Positions 31,618 through 39,198 of a stretch of DNA of 46,254 nucleotides are shown here, piece after piece. Origin of the DNA: Acidobacteria bacterium RIFCSPLOWO2_12_FULL_66_21 (GTDB lineage Bacteria > Acidobacteriota > Vicinamibacteria > Vicinamibacterales > 2-12-FULL-66-21); the NCBI GenBank assembly GCA_001767455.1, contig MELC01000070.1:1-46254 (forward strand). The letters run 5' to 3'. Made by a program: the position numbers and the translations under genes. Below the pieces are notes generated by a model. It searched no databases. It worked only from the letters and a program-made list of their open reading frames with translations, and was not told the DNA's origin. The stretch's first letter is position 1. Each line of letters begins with the position of its first letter.

Positions 31618-31639
31618 TGGCGGTTATATTAGATGCAAA

Positions 31640-31697
31640 CCACCGAAGTACACGGAAGAACACGGCAACTCGGAAGGACACCGGAGCAACACGGAAG
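31640..31697. repeat. ACACGGAA-type repeat tract 3
   Basis: Degenerate copies (ACACGGAAGAACACGG, AACTCGGAAGG, AACACGGAAG) lie between the divergent MFS and M16 genes. Same family as tracts 1 and 2. Confidence 0.8.
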
Positions 31698-31714
31698 TGT
31701 CAGGTCAGGCACGC

Positions 31715-33025
31715 ATGGACATTCCTTATTCCCGGCACACACTGGACAACGGCCTCGACGTGCTCGTGCACGAGGACCATGACTGCCCGATCGTCGCCGT
31801 GAACATCTGGTATCACGTCGGGTCGAAGAACGAGAAGCCGGGGCGCACCGGGTTCGCGCACCTGTTCGAGCACCTCATGTTCGAGGGGTCGCAGCACTAC
31901 GATCGCGGCTACTTCCAGCCGCTGCAGGAGGCCGGCGCGTCGCTGAACGGCTCGACCAACGCGGACCGCACGAACTACTGGGAGGTCGTGCCGCCCAACG
32001 CGCTCGAGCTGGCGCTCTGGATGGAATCGGATCGGATGGGCTTCCTGCTGCCGGCGCTCACCGATCACAAGTTCGAGAACCAGCGCGACGTCGTCCTCAA
32101 CGAGCGGCGGCAGAATTACGAGAACCGGCCGTACGGCTTCGCGGGGATGGCGGTTGTCGGCGCCTTGTATGCTCCCGACCATCCGTACCACTGGCTGACG
32201 ATCGGCGGTGCCCAGGACATCCAGGCGGCGCGGCTCGACGACGTGCGCGCGTTCTTTCAGACGTACTACCGGCCGAGGAACGCGTCGCTGGCGCTCGCCG
32301 GCGACGTGACCACCGAGCGGGCGCTCGCGATGGCGACGGAGTACTTCGGCCCGCTCGATGCCGGCGAGCCGCCGCCGCCGGTGGAGTACACCGCGCCGTC
32401 GCCGCTGGCGGCCGAGCAGCGGCTGCTGCTCGAGGATCGCGTCGAGCTGCCGCGGCTGTACATGGCGTGGCATTCTCCCGCGTTGTATGCGGAGGACGAC
32501 GCGGAACTGGATCTCGTGGCCGACGTGCTCGCTGGAGGGAAGACCTCGCGCTTGTACCGGACGCTCGTGTTCGAGGAGCGGATCGCCACGGAGGTGGCCG
32601 CCTCGCAGAATTCGCGGGAGATCGGGGGGTTCTTTCAGATCGTCGCGACCGCGGCTCCCGGTCGCACGCTGGCCGAGCTGGAGCGCGCGATCGCGCGCGA
32701 GCTGAACGGCCTCATCGAGCAGGGCCCCAACGCGGGAGAAATCGAGCGGTGCCTGGCGCAGGCGGAGGCGCATTTCGTCTACAGGCTGCAGACGATCGGC
32801 GGGTTCGGCGGCAAGTCGGATCAGTTGAACGCCTACAATACATTCCTCGGCGATCCGGGGTTCTTCGATCGCGATCTGGCGCGCTATCGCCGCGTCATGC
32901 GATCCGATCTTCAGCGGGCGGCGGCGAGGTGGCTGCGCCCGGCCAGCCGCGTTCTGCTGAGCGTGATTCCGAAAGGACGCCTGGCGCTCGCGCTGCCCGA
33001 CTCGCATCCGGTGGACGTGTCGTGA
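31715..33025 (+). CDS. M16-family zinc metallopeptidase, active subunit
   Basis: 436 residues. The inverted zinc motif HxxEH is present: H49-L-F-E52-H53, with the distal ligand likely E130 in 'DVVLNERRQNYENRPYG'. The sequence has the two-lobed insulinase/pitrilysin fold. 'HPYHWLTIGGAQDIQAARLDDVRAFF' and 'RNASLALAGDVTTERAL' fit the domain borders. No signal peptide is obvious from ATG 31715, so it may act in the cytoplasm, or its true start may lie elsewhere. The gene overlaps the second M16 gene by 4 bp; together they would form an active/inactive heterodimer as in mitochondrial processing peptidase-like enzymes. Confidence 0.9.
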   Translation: MDIPYSRHTLDNGLDVLVHEDHDCPIVAVNIWYHVGSKNEKPGRTGFAHLFEHLMFEGSQHYDRGYFQPLQEAGASLNGSTNADRTNYWEVVPPNALELALWMESDRMGFLLPALTDHKFENQRDVVLNERRQNYENRPYGFAGMAVVGALYAPDHPYHWLTIGGAQDIQAARLDDVRAFFQTYYRPRNASLALAGDVTTERALAMATEYFGPLDAGEPPPPVEYTAPSPLAAEQRLLLEDRVELPRLYMAWHSPALYAEDDAELDLVADVLAGGKTSRLYRTLVFEERIATEVAASQNSREIGGFFQIVATAAPGRTLAELERAIARELNGLIEQGPNAGEIERCLAQAEAHFVYRLQTIGGFGGKSDQLNAYNTFLGDPGFFDRDLARYRRVMRSDLQRAAARWLRPASRVLLSVIPKGRLALALPDSHPVDVS

Positions 33026-34395
33026 CGGCGGATCGTTCGCGCCTGCCGCCGGTCGGAGACGACCCTGCGTTCACCTTCCCCGAGATTCGCCGGCGGACGC
33101 TCGCGAGCGGCCTGCGCGTCTGGACCGTGGAGCATCACGCCGTGCCGCTCGTCAGCTTTCTGGTGCTGCTGCCGGTGGGTGCGGCGGCCGATCCGCCGGA
33201 GCGTCCCGGGCTGGCCGCGATCACCAGCGACATGCTGGACGAGGGCTGCGGCGGCATGACAGCGCTCGATCTCCACGAGGCGCTCGGCCGTATCGGCGCG
33301 AACCTCGATACGGACATCGGCGCGGACGCGACGCTGCTGACGCTCTCCACGCTGTCCCGCTTTGCGGATCGCGGCGTGGCCCTGCTCGCCGACATCGTGA
33401 TCCGCCCGCGCCTCGAGCAGCGCGACTTCGATCGGGTCCGCGAGCTGCGGCTGAACCGCCTCGTGCAGTTGCGGGACCTCCCCCCGGCGCTCGCCGACCG
33501 GGCCTTCGCGCAAATGCTCTATCCGGGCCACCCGTACGGCCATACGCCCATCGGCACCGAGGGGTCGCTGCGCGCCATGGCGTTGAGGGAAATCGGCGCC
33601 TTCCACCGGCAGACGTATTCCCCGGCCCGCACCACGATCATCGCGGCGGGCGATGCGCCGCACGGCCAGCTCGCCGATCTCGCGGAGCGCGCGTTCGGCG
33701 GCTGGGCGGCGCGTCCGGCCGAGTCCGGCGGACCGAAAGATCCCGCGACGTTGAAGCTGCCGCCCCCGCCGGCCGATCGCGTCGCGCTCGTGCACCGCGC
33801 GGGCTCGGCGCAGTCGGAGCTGCGGATCGGCCACGTGGGCCCCGCGCGCAGCACACCCGATTACCACGCGCTGATCGTGCTGAACATGGTCCTCGGCGGC
33901 CAGTTCGTCAGCCGCATCAACATGAACCTGAGGGAGGACAAGGGCTACACCTACGGCGCGCGCACGTCGTTCGAGTTCCGGCGCGGGGCCGGGCCGTTCA
34001 CCTTGTCGGCGAGCGTGCAGTCGGAGGCGACCGCCGACGCGATTCGCGAGGCGTTGTCCGAGCTGCGGGCGATCAGGGGCGATCGCCCCGTCACGCCGGG
34101 GGAGCTCGAGACCGGCCGGGCCGCGCTGACGCGCGGATATCCGCGCAACTTCGAGACCGCCGATCAGATCGCCAGGGCCGCCGCCCAACTCGCGCTGTAC
34201 GATTTGCCGGACGACTACTTCAGCACCTTCGTGCCGCGCGTCCGCGCCGTCGACGAGGCGGCCGTGACGCGCGTCGCCGCGGCGCACATCGATCCCGCAA
34301 AGCTGCTGACGGTCGTCGTCGGGGATCGCGAGAAGGTCGCGGCCAGCCTGCGCGGCCTCGATCTTGGACGTGTCGCGGAGATTGCCGCGGGGTAA
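33022..34395 (+). CDS. M16-family peptidase-like, inactive partner subunit
   Basis: 457 residues from GTG 33022. It has the M16 fold ('LRVWTVEHHAVPLVSFLVLLPVG', 'ERPGLAAITSDMLDEG'), but the HxxEH motif is replaced by 'DMLDEGCGG', so zinc cannot bind. The late conserved R/Y pair 'NLREDKGYTYGAR' that helps substrate binding in the partner subunit is intact. This is the usual arrangement of a two-gene M16 heterodimer with the first subunit supplying zinc. It ends 3 bp upstream of an MDR oxidoreductase gene and may be co-transcribed with it. Confidence 0.9.
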   Translation: MTADRSRLPPVGDDPAFTFPEIRRRTLASGLRVWTVEHHAVPLVSFLVLLPVGAAADPPERPGLAAITSDMLDEGCGGMTALDLHEALGRIGANLDTDIGADATLLTLSTLSRFADRGVALLADIVIRPRLEQRDFDRVRELRLNRLVQLRDLPPALADRAFAQMLYPGHPYGHTPIGTEGSLRAMALREIGAFHRQTYSPARTTIIAAGDAPHGQLADLAERAFGGWAARPAESGGPKDPATLKLPPPPADRVALVHRAGSAQSELRIGHVGPARSTPDYHALIVLNMVLGGQFVSRINMNLREDKGYTYGARTSFEFRRGAGPFTLSASVQSEATADAIREALSELRAIRGDRPVTPGELETGRAALTRGYPRNFETADQIARAAAQLALYDLPDDYFSTFVPRVRAVDEAAVTRVAAAHIDPAKLLTVVVGDREKVAASLRGLDLGRVAEIAAG

Positions 34396-34398
34396 CGC

Positions 34399-35418
34399 AT
34401 GAAGGCCGCCCGTTTTCACCAGCACGGACCTCCCGGCGTCATCGTGTACGAGGATGCGCCGGACCCGATCCCGAAGCCCGGGACCGCGATCGTGCGCGTG
34501 CGTGCGTGCGCGCTCAATCACCTCGATCTGTGGCAGCGGCGCGGCCTGGACCGCGTGCGCCTGCCCATGCCCCACATCTCCGGCAGCGACGTCGCGGGTG
34601 AGGTCGTCGACGGCGGTGGAGGCCGCGTGCCGGCCGGGACGCGCGTCCTGCTCCAGCCCGGGTTGAACTGCGGAACGTGCCCGCGATGCCGCGAAGGCCG
34701 CGACAGCCTCTGCCCGACGTACGATGTGCTGGGCCTGCTGTCTGACGGCGGCTACGCGGAGCTTGTCGCGGTGCCGACCGGTAACCTGGTGCCGATACCC
34801 GATCACATCGGGTTTGTGGAAGCGGCGGCCTTTCCTCTCACGTTTCTCACCGCGTGGCACATGCTCGTGACCCTGGCGCGCGTGGCCGAGGGGGATGTCG
34901 TGCTGGTGCTTGCCGGCGGAAGCGGCGTCGGCCAGGCCGCGATCCAGATTGCGCGGCTCAACGGCGCGCGGGTGTTCGCCACGTCGAGCCCGTCAAAGGC
35001 CGAACGGACGAAGGCGCTCGGGGCCGAAGCGGTGTTCGATCACTACTCCGGCGACTACGCACACGAGGTCAAGGGCTTGACCGAGGGGCGCGGCGCCGAC
35101 ATCGTCGTCGAACACGCCGGCGAGGCCACATGGGATCGGAGCGTCCGATCGCTCGCGCGCGGAGGCCGTCTCGTCACATGCGGCGCCACGACGGGGCATC
35201 GCGCGGCGATCGACTTGCGCCATCTGTTCGCGCGGCAACTCTCGCTGTTGGGGTCCTACATGGGCGACAAGGCAGAGCTGCTTGCCGCCGCGCCGCTGTT
35301 CTTCAGCGGGCGCCTGACGCCGGTCGTCGACGAGGTGTTGCCGCTCGCGGAGGCGCGCGCCGCCCACGAGCGGCTCGAGCGCAAGGAGCAGTTTGGGAAG
35401 ATCGTTCTCGTCCCGTAA
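34399..35418 (+). CDS. MDR-superfamily (zinc/quinone) oxidoreductase
   Basis: 339 residues. A GroES-like N-terminal domain has a four-cysteine structural zinc loop ('CGTCPRCREGRDSLC'). Its Rossmann domain contains 'VLVLAGGSGVGQAAIQIARLNG', so NADPH or NADH binds. The catalytic cysteine of classical zinc alcohol dehydrogenases is replaced ('ALNHLDLWQRRG' begins 'ALN'), which points to a quinone/enone reductase-like activity with only structural zinc kept. It is 3 bp from the M16 partner gene, but the functional link is unclear. A short hairpin at 35419-35438 follows directly. Confidence 0.88.
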   Translation: MKAARFHQHGPPGVIVYEDAPDPIPKPGTAIVRVRACALNHLDLWQRRGLDRVRLPMPHISGSDVAGEVVDGGGGRVPAGTRVLLQPGLNCGTCPRCREGRDSLCPTYDVLGLLSDGGYAELVAVPTGNLVPIPDHIGFVEAAAFPLTFLTAWHMLVTLARVAEGDVVLVLAGGSGVGQAAIQIARLNGARVFATSSPSKAERTKALGAEAVFDHYSGDYAHEVKGLTEGRGADIVVEHAGEATWDRSVRSLARGGRLVTCGATTGHRAAIDLRHLFARQLSLLGSYMGDKAELLAAAPLFFSGRLTPVVDEVLPLAEARAAHERLERKEQFGKIVLVP

Positions 35419-35438
35419 GCCCGACCCTCAGGTCGGGC
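35419..35438. terminator. Hairpin between convergent genes (bidirectional terminator candidate)
   Basis: GCCCGACC-CTCA-GGTCGGGC, an 8-bp stem directly after the MDR stop and 15 bp before the stop of the convergent small membrane protein gene. No T-tract. Confidence 0.55.
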
Positions 35439-35452
35439 GGATCAGATAGGAC

Positions 35453-35656
35453 TCAGAGATACTTGAGCAGCCCCCGAAAAGCGCCGTAGAGTACGTCGGC
35501 CAGCGCGCGGACGACGGGCGACACCTCCCCTTTGGCCACCGAATCGGCAACCGTCACCGGCTGTGTCACGAGCAGCCAGATCGTGGCTCCTGCCAGCGCC
35601 GTCGCCAGCACGCCGATGACTCCCACGAGGCTGAGGCTTGCCCGAGCTAGGCTCAT
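35453..35656 (-). CDS. Small membrane protein, 67 residues
   Basis: One hydrophobic helix (about 8-32) is followed by a polar middle ('TVADSVAKGEVSPVVRA') and an amphipathic C-terminal helix ('LADVLYGAFRGLLKYL'). No known family. The start at 35656 is preceded by a weak promoter (CTGACA-N15-TATAAA on the minus strand, 35671-35697). It may be a small membrane or stress protein. Confidence 0.55.
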   Translation of the reverse strand: MSLARASLSLVGVIGVLATALAGATIWLLVTQPVTVADSVAKGEVSPVVRALADVLYGAFRGLLKYL

Positions 35657-35670
35657 AGGATTGGGTACAG

Positions 35671-35697
35671 TTTATATCGCCCTTTGAAAACTGTCAG
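35671..35697 (-). promoter_or_regulatory. Weak sigma70-like promoter for the small membrane protein
   Basis: Minus-strand CTGACA (35692-35697) and TATAAA (35671-35676) are separated by 15 bp, shorter than ideal. The region is the most AT-rich part of the gap. Confidence 0.3.
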
Positions 35698-35857
35698 TTG
35701 GACGTCCCGGCCGGCGATATGGTTCCTCCCCGGGTATCCCCCTCCGGCGATTGGCGACCGCTGACCGGCGAACAGCGGAACAGGGGGGCAGCGCAAAGCG
35801 AAACGACCACCCCATATGTCACAAACGCGCGGGAGCGCGAGAAGTTACACGCCCTCC

Positions 35858-35903
35858 GCGAACGGCGAGCGGCGAGCGGCGAGCGGCGAACTGCGAACTG
35901 CGG
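35858..35903. repeat. GCGAACGGCGAGC tandem repeat
   Basis: Short copies of GCGAACGGCGAGCG and GCGAACTGCG run up to the stop codon of the alpha/beta hydrolase gene (TAA, 35904-35906). It is another simple intergenic repeat and makes the spurious frame at 35698-35907. Confidence 0.8.
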
Positions 35904-36917
35904 TTAGAGATTCCTGTTCAGGAATCGTGACAGCGTCAGTCCATCCATCCACTTGAATGGCGTTACGCCGGTGCTGTAGTGGCCGCACGGGAGCACGGCC
36001 ACCTCGTGGTCGACGGCGCGGCGGCGGAACTCGTTGACGAGCAGCTTCGACAAGGCGACGGGGAAGGTGAGATCGTAACGCGCGTAAACGAGCAGCACGC
36101 GCCTGCCTCGCACGCGCTCGAGAAACGGATACGGCGAGATCGGCATCCAGATGCGCCGCAGATCGTCGAGCGTGATGTGCCCGTCGAGGCCCGCGCGCAC
36201 GTGCGCGGTCGACAGCCCCTCCCACACGACATCGGCGAAGTACGGCGAGATATGGTTGAGCGCCGCCGCGCGAACGAGCGGCTCGTGCGCCGCGGTCAGC
36301 ATCGCCAGGCACGATCCCAGGCTCGTGCCGAGGATGCCGATCGACTCGTACCCGCGCGAGGCAAGCCAGGCGATCGCGCGCCGCGCGTCGAGGACCGCCT
36401 GCCTGCACACCTGCGCCGTGCGCCCCACGTTGGGGCTGACGATGTAATCGGCGCGCTCGAGGTCCGCGGGCTTGCGCGCGTCGTGGTAGGGGAGGCTCAG
36501 GCGCAGCGCCGTCAGATCGAACTTGTTGAGGAGCTGGCACAGGCCGACGTGCCCGTCCGCGCCCGCATTCCATTGGGGCAGCACGAGCACGGCGCGCCGG
36601 CGTCCCTTGAAGGACGTCGAGGGAAAGCAGCGCGCGTGGACCGTGTTGTTGACCGAATGCGGCGTGACGATCGCGCTTGGAAACGTCAGGCGATCGCCGG
36701 AGAGCTCGTACGTGTCACAGGGCGCGAGACGGTAGAACTCATCGCTTCTCTCGACTGCCGAATCGGCCCACGCACGCAGCCGGTCGACGACCGGCGAGTC
36801 GTCAGCGGCGATATTGTCGATCCACTCGACTCCCCATTCGAACGGCCGGACCACGCGGTTGTTGTCCGCCGAGGCGAGCCGCCGCTCCCAGTGATGAAAG
36901 ACGCGGGCGAGTGGCAT
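35904..36917 (-). CDS. Alpha/beta hydrolase (ABHD18/DUF2048-like)
   Basis: 337 residues of the alpha/beta hydrolase fold. The nucleophile elbow is 'GILGTSLGSCLAML' with S199. An acid ('LVYARYDLTFP') and 'PCGHYSTG' (His) sit in the usual order late in the protein. 'RRAVLVLPQWNAGADGHVGL' is typical of the DUF2048 group, whose substrates are unclear. No signal peptide. It is the last gene of a minus-strand operon, 10 bp after the amidase gene, so both probably work on the same compound. Confidence 0.8.
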   Translation of the reverse strand: MPLARVFHHWERRLASADNNRVVRPFEWGVEWIDNIAADDSPVVDRLRAWADSAVERSDEFYRLAPCDTYELSGDRLTFPSAIVTPHSVNNTVHARCFPSTSFKGRRRAVLVLPQWNAGADGHVGLCQLLNKFDLTALRLSLPYHDARKPADLERADYIVSPNVGRTAQVCRQAVLDARRAIAWLASRGYESIGILGTSLGSCLAMLTAAHEPLVRAAALNHISPYFADVVWEGLSTAHVRAGLDGHITLDDLRRIWMPISPYPFLERVRGRRVLLVYARYDLTFPVALSKLLVNEFRRRAVDHEVAVLPCGHYSTGVTPFKWMDGLTLSRFLNRNL

Positions 36918-36927
36918 TTCTCTCCCG

Positions 36928-38265
36928 TTACTCCAGTTCGGTCTCGACGAGGGAAGCGATCGCGAGCAGGCGATCGGTGCGGTCCCGGTGTCCGACGAGC
37001 TGCATGCCGATCGGCCAGCCGTCCGGCGTCGTTCCGCAGGGAATGGAGATGGCGGGATGCCCGGACATGTTGAAGAGCTGCGTGAGCCGCAGCATCGCTG
37101 CGCGGACCGGCTCGCGCGTGCCGTCCACCTCGACGCTCGCGTCGCCGAGCGGCGGAGCGGGGATCGGCAGCGTCGGCAGCAGCAGCGCGTCGCAGCCGGC
37201 CATCGCGCGTTCGACCGCGGCGGTGAGGACCGCCCGGAGGCGCAACGCGCGGACGTAGTCTTCCGCGAGCACGTACCGGCCCATTTCGAGCCGCAGCCGC
37301 ACGCCCGGCGCGTATCCTTCCGGATGGGCGGCCAGCGTCTCGGCGTGATACCAGGACGCCTCCGGGAGCACGATATGCAGATACACGTCCGGCGTCCACG
37401 CGGCGTGGTCGATCGTGACCGCCGTCACGATGTGGCCGCACTCGACGAGCGTGTCCCGCATGCCCTCGAGGGCCTGTCGCACGGCGGGCTCGAGCCGATC
37501 GCACGGGTAGCCTTCCGGCACCCCGAAGCGGAGTGGCCCGGTCATGGCCGCGCGGGCCCGCGGCGCGCGCCCCCTGAGCGCGTCGAACATCAACGCGGCA
37601 TCGGTCACCGATCGCGTCATGGGCCCGACGTGATCGAGCGTGGTGCTCAGGGGGACGACACCGTCCAGCGGCAGCTCACCGGTTGTCGGTTTCAATCCGA
37701 CCGTTCCGCACGCCGCCGACGGAATGCGGATGGAGCCGCCGGTGTCGGTGCCGATTGCGCCGAAGCACATGCCTTCCACGAGCGCGACGGCCGCCCCGCC
37801 GCTCGATCCCCCCGCCGATCGGGAGGGGTCTTTGGGATGATGGACGGCGCCGAAGGCGGTCTCGTCGCTCGTCGTCCCGAAGGCGAACTCGTGCAGGTTC
37901 GTCTTGCCGATGATGATGGCGCCCGCTTCGCGCAGCCGAGCGACCAGAGGCGCATCGACGGCGGGCCGGCGCGGCGGCACGGCCGAGCCGGACGTGGTCG
38001 GCGTGCCGGCGGCGTCGATCAGGTCTTTCAGCGAGACGGGAATGCCGTGCAGGGCGCCGCGATAGCGTCCCGAGGCAATCTCGCGCTCCGCGGTGCGTGC
38101 GTCCTCGGCGGCGCCGTCGGCCAGGACCGTGATGAACGCGTTCAGATCCCGCCGCGCGTCGATCCGCTCCAGGCAGCCGCGCACCAGGTCCACCGGCGAG
38201 ATCGCTCCCGACGCGATGAGCGGCGCGACGTTCGCAATCGTCTGGAGCGAGGTGGGCGCGCTCAT
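36928..38265 (-). CDS. Amidase-signature family hydrolase
   Basis: 445 residues of the amidase signature family. The Ser-cisSer-Lys triad is visible: K80 ('PVSLKDLID'), the cis-Ser in 'GGSSGG' (154-155) and S178 in 'GTDTGGSIRIPSAACG'. It hydrolyses a carboxamide; the substrate is not deducible. It is not GatA itself, since no gatB or gatC is here, though the fold is the same. The ATG overlaps the stop of a 59-residue gene by 4 bp, so the small protein may be a GatC- or AtzG-like partner. That role is inference. Confidence 0.9.
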   Translation of the reverse strand: MSAPTSLQTIANVAPLIASGAISPVDLVRGCLERIDARRDLNAFITVLADGAAEDARTAEREIASGRYRGALHGIPVSLKDLIDAAGTPTTSGSAVPPRRPAVDAPLVARLREAGAIIIGKTNLHEFAFGTTSDETAFGAVHHPKDPSRSAGGSSGGAAVALVEGMCFGAIGTDTGGSIRIPSAACGTVGLKPTTGELPLDGVVPLSTTLDHVGPMTRSVTDAALMFDALRGRAPRARAAMTGPLRFGVPEGYPCDRLEPAVRQALEGMRDTLVECGHIVTAVTIDHAAWTPDVYLHIVLPEASWYHAETLAAHPEGYAPGVRLRLEMGRYVLAEDYVRALRLRAVLTAAVERAMAGCDALLLPTLPIPAPPLGDASVEVDGTREPVRAAMLRLTQLFNMSGHPAISIPCGTTPDGWPIGMQLVGHRDRTDRLLAIASLVETELE

Positions 38266-38441
38266 CGCTCCTCCCGCTCCCTGAATGAAGGTGGAGCGGC
38301 TTCGGCGGCGCGCGCGGCGCGATCCTCCTCGCGCAGCGCGGCGGTCGACCGGGCCAGGCTCTCGAGCAGCGGCTTCAGCTCCGTCAGTCCGCGGCGTTCG
38401 GCGTCCGCCACCGCCGCTGCCAGCCAGTCAGTCACGTTCAT
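38262..38441 (-). CDS. 59-residue helical protein, possible amidase partner
   Basis: From ATG 38441 the frame reads 'MNVTDWLAAAVADAERRGLT' and continues as one or two charged amphipathic helices ('ELKPLLESLARSTAALREED'), then an Ala/Glu/Arg-rich tail. Its stop overlaps the amidase start (ATGA), and its own start is 2 bp after the end of the upstream outer-membrane gene. Tight coupling on both sides argues it is real. Small helical subunits (GatC, AtzG) wrap amidases of this family, so a similar partner is proposed. Sequence similarity to them is not evident by eye. Confidence 0.65.
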   Translation of the reverse strand: MNVTDWLAAAVADAERRGLTELKPLLESLARSTAALREEDRAARAAEAAPPSFREREER

Positions 38442-38443
38442 GA

Positions 38444-39136
38444 TCAGAAACTCACTGTCGCGCGAAGGGTCACCGGAATGGTAATGAAGCGATGGTCCAC
38501 CGGATCGACGAGATGGTTGACGGCGAACTTCACCGACAGTTCCACGCCGATGGGACCCGAGTTCATTCCGCCGCCGCCTTCCGCGAAGTAGCGATCGCCG
38601 GTGCGGGCGCCCGCCTTGATGCGGCCGATTCCACCGGCGATGAAGGCGTGGCTGCCGAGCCCCCAGCCGGTCGAGTGATCCATCATGTACAGCCCGGCCG
38701 ACACATCGTACGCGCGCGCGCCGACGAGCTCGTAATCCGCCGGCGCCCCGTCGCCGCTGAACGCGATGCGGATCGACGGCAGGTCCCCGTAGCTGCCGCG
38801 GAGGCCGAGCGTCGCTCCGACGCTGGCGCCCAGCGGATAGAGCGTCACTCCGGCGCCGCGCGATCGCTTTGCGAACTCCAGCACGTCGATCAGGACGCCG
38901 CCGTCGGTCGTTCGATACTCGTAGGTTTCGAACTGTGCCGGCTCGACCTCACGCCCCACGAGGTCCGACAGCGGGTGCCGGGCGAAGCGCAGCGGCTCGG
39001 TGTTGAGCCAATCGTAACTGATCGTGATGAACTGCCGCCGCGCCTTCTTCGCCGAGTACGTCTGCGCGTCGGATGGGGCCGCGCACGCGACGGCAAGAGC
39101 GAGCACAACGGCAGTGACGGAGATCCGGTGGAACAT
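38444..39136 (-). CDS. Outer-membrane beta-barrel-like protein
   Basis: 230 residues. The signal peptide has a cleavage site near 'SDAQTY' (residues 20-26). The rest has repeated amphipathic beta strands ('FITISYDWLNTEPLRF', 'GAGVTLYPLGASVGATLGL', 'GPIGVELSVKFAVNHLV') and ends in 'TLRATVSF', a C-terminal Phe of the kind recognised by BAM. It is probably a small outer-membrane barrel or a lipid/OMP-associated protein. It is first in the minus-strand operon with the 59-residue protein, amidase and hydrolase, so it may be a pore or anchor for their substrate. Confidence 0.72.
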   Translation of the reverse strand: MFHRISVTAVVLALAVACAAPSDAQTYSAKKARRQFITISYDWLNTEPLRFARHPLSDLVGREVEPAQFETYEYRTTDGGVLIDVLEFAKRSRGAGVTLYPLGASVGATLGLRGSYGDLPSIRIAFSGDGAPADYELVGARAYDVSAGLYMMDHSTGWGLGSHAFIAGGIGRIKAGARTGDRYFAEGGGGMNSGPIGVELSVKFAVNHLVDPVDHRFITIPVTLRATVSF

Positions 39137-39198
39137 GGTTTTTCGAGTAAGCTTTCCGAGAAGCTCGGGAGACGAACCTCAGCAGAGTAACGTACGTC

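Noticed and set aside
35698-35907. 69-codon frame on the plus strand
   Set aside because: Its second half is the GCGAACGGCGAGC tandem repeat translated, and it runs against the operon direction.
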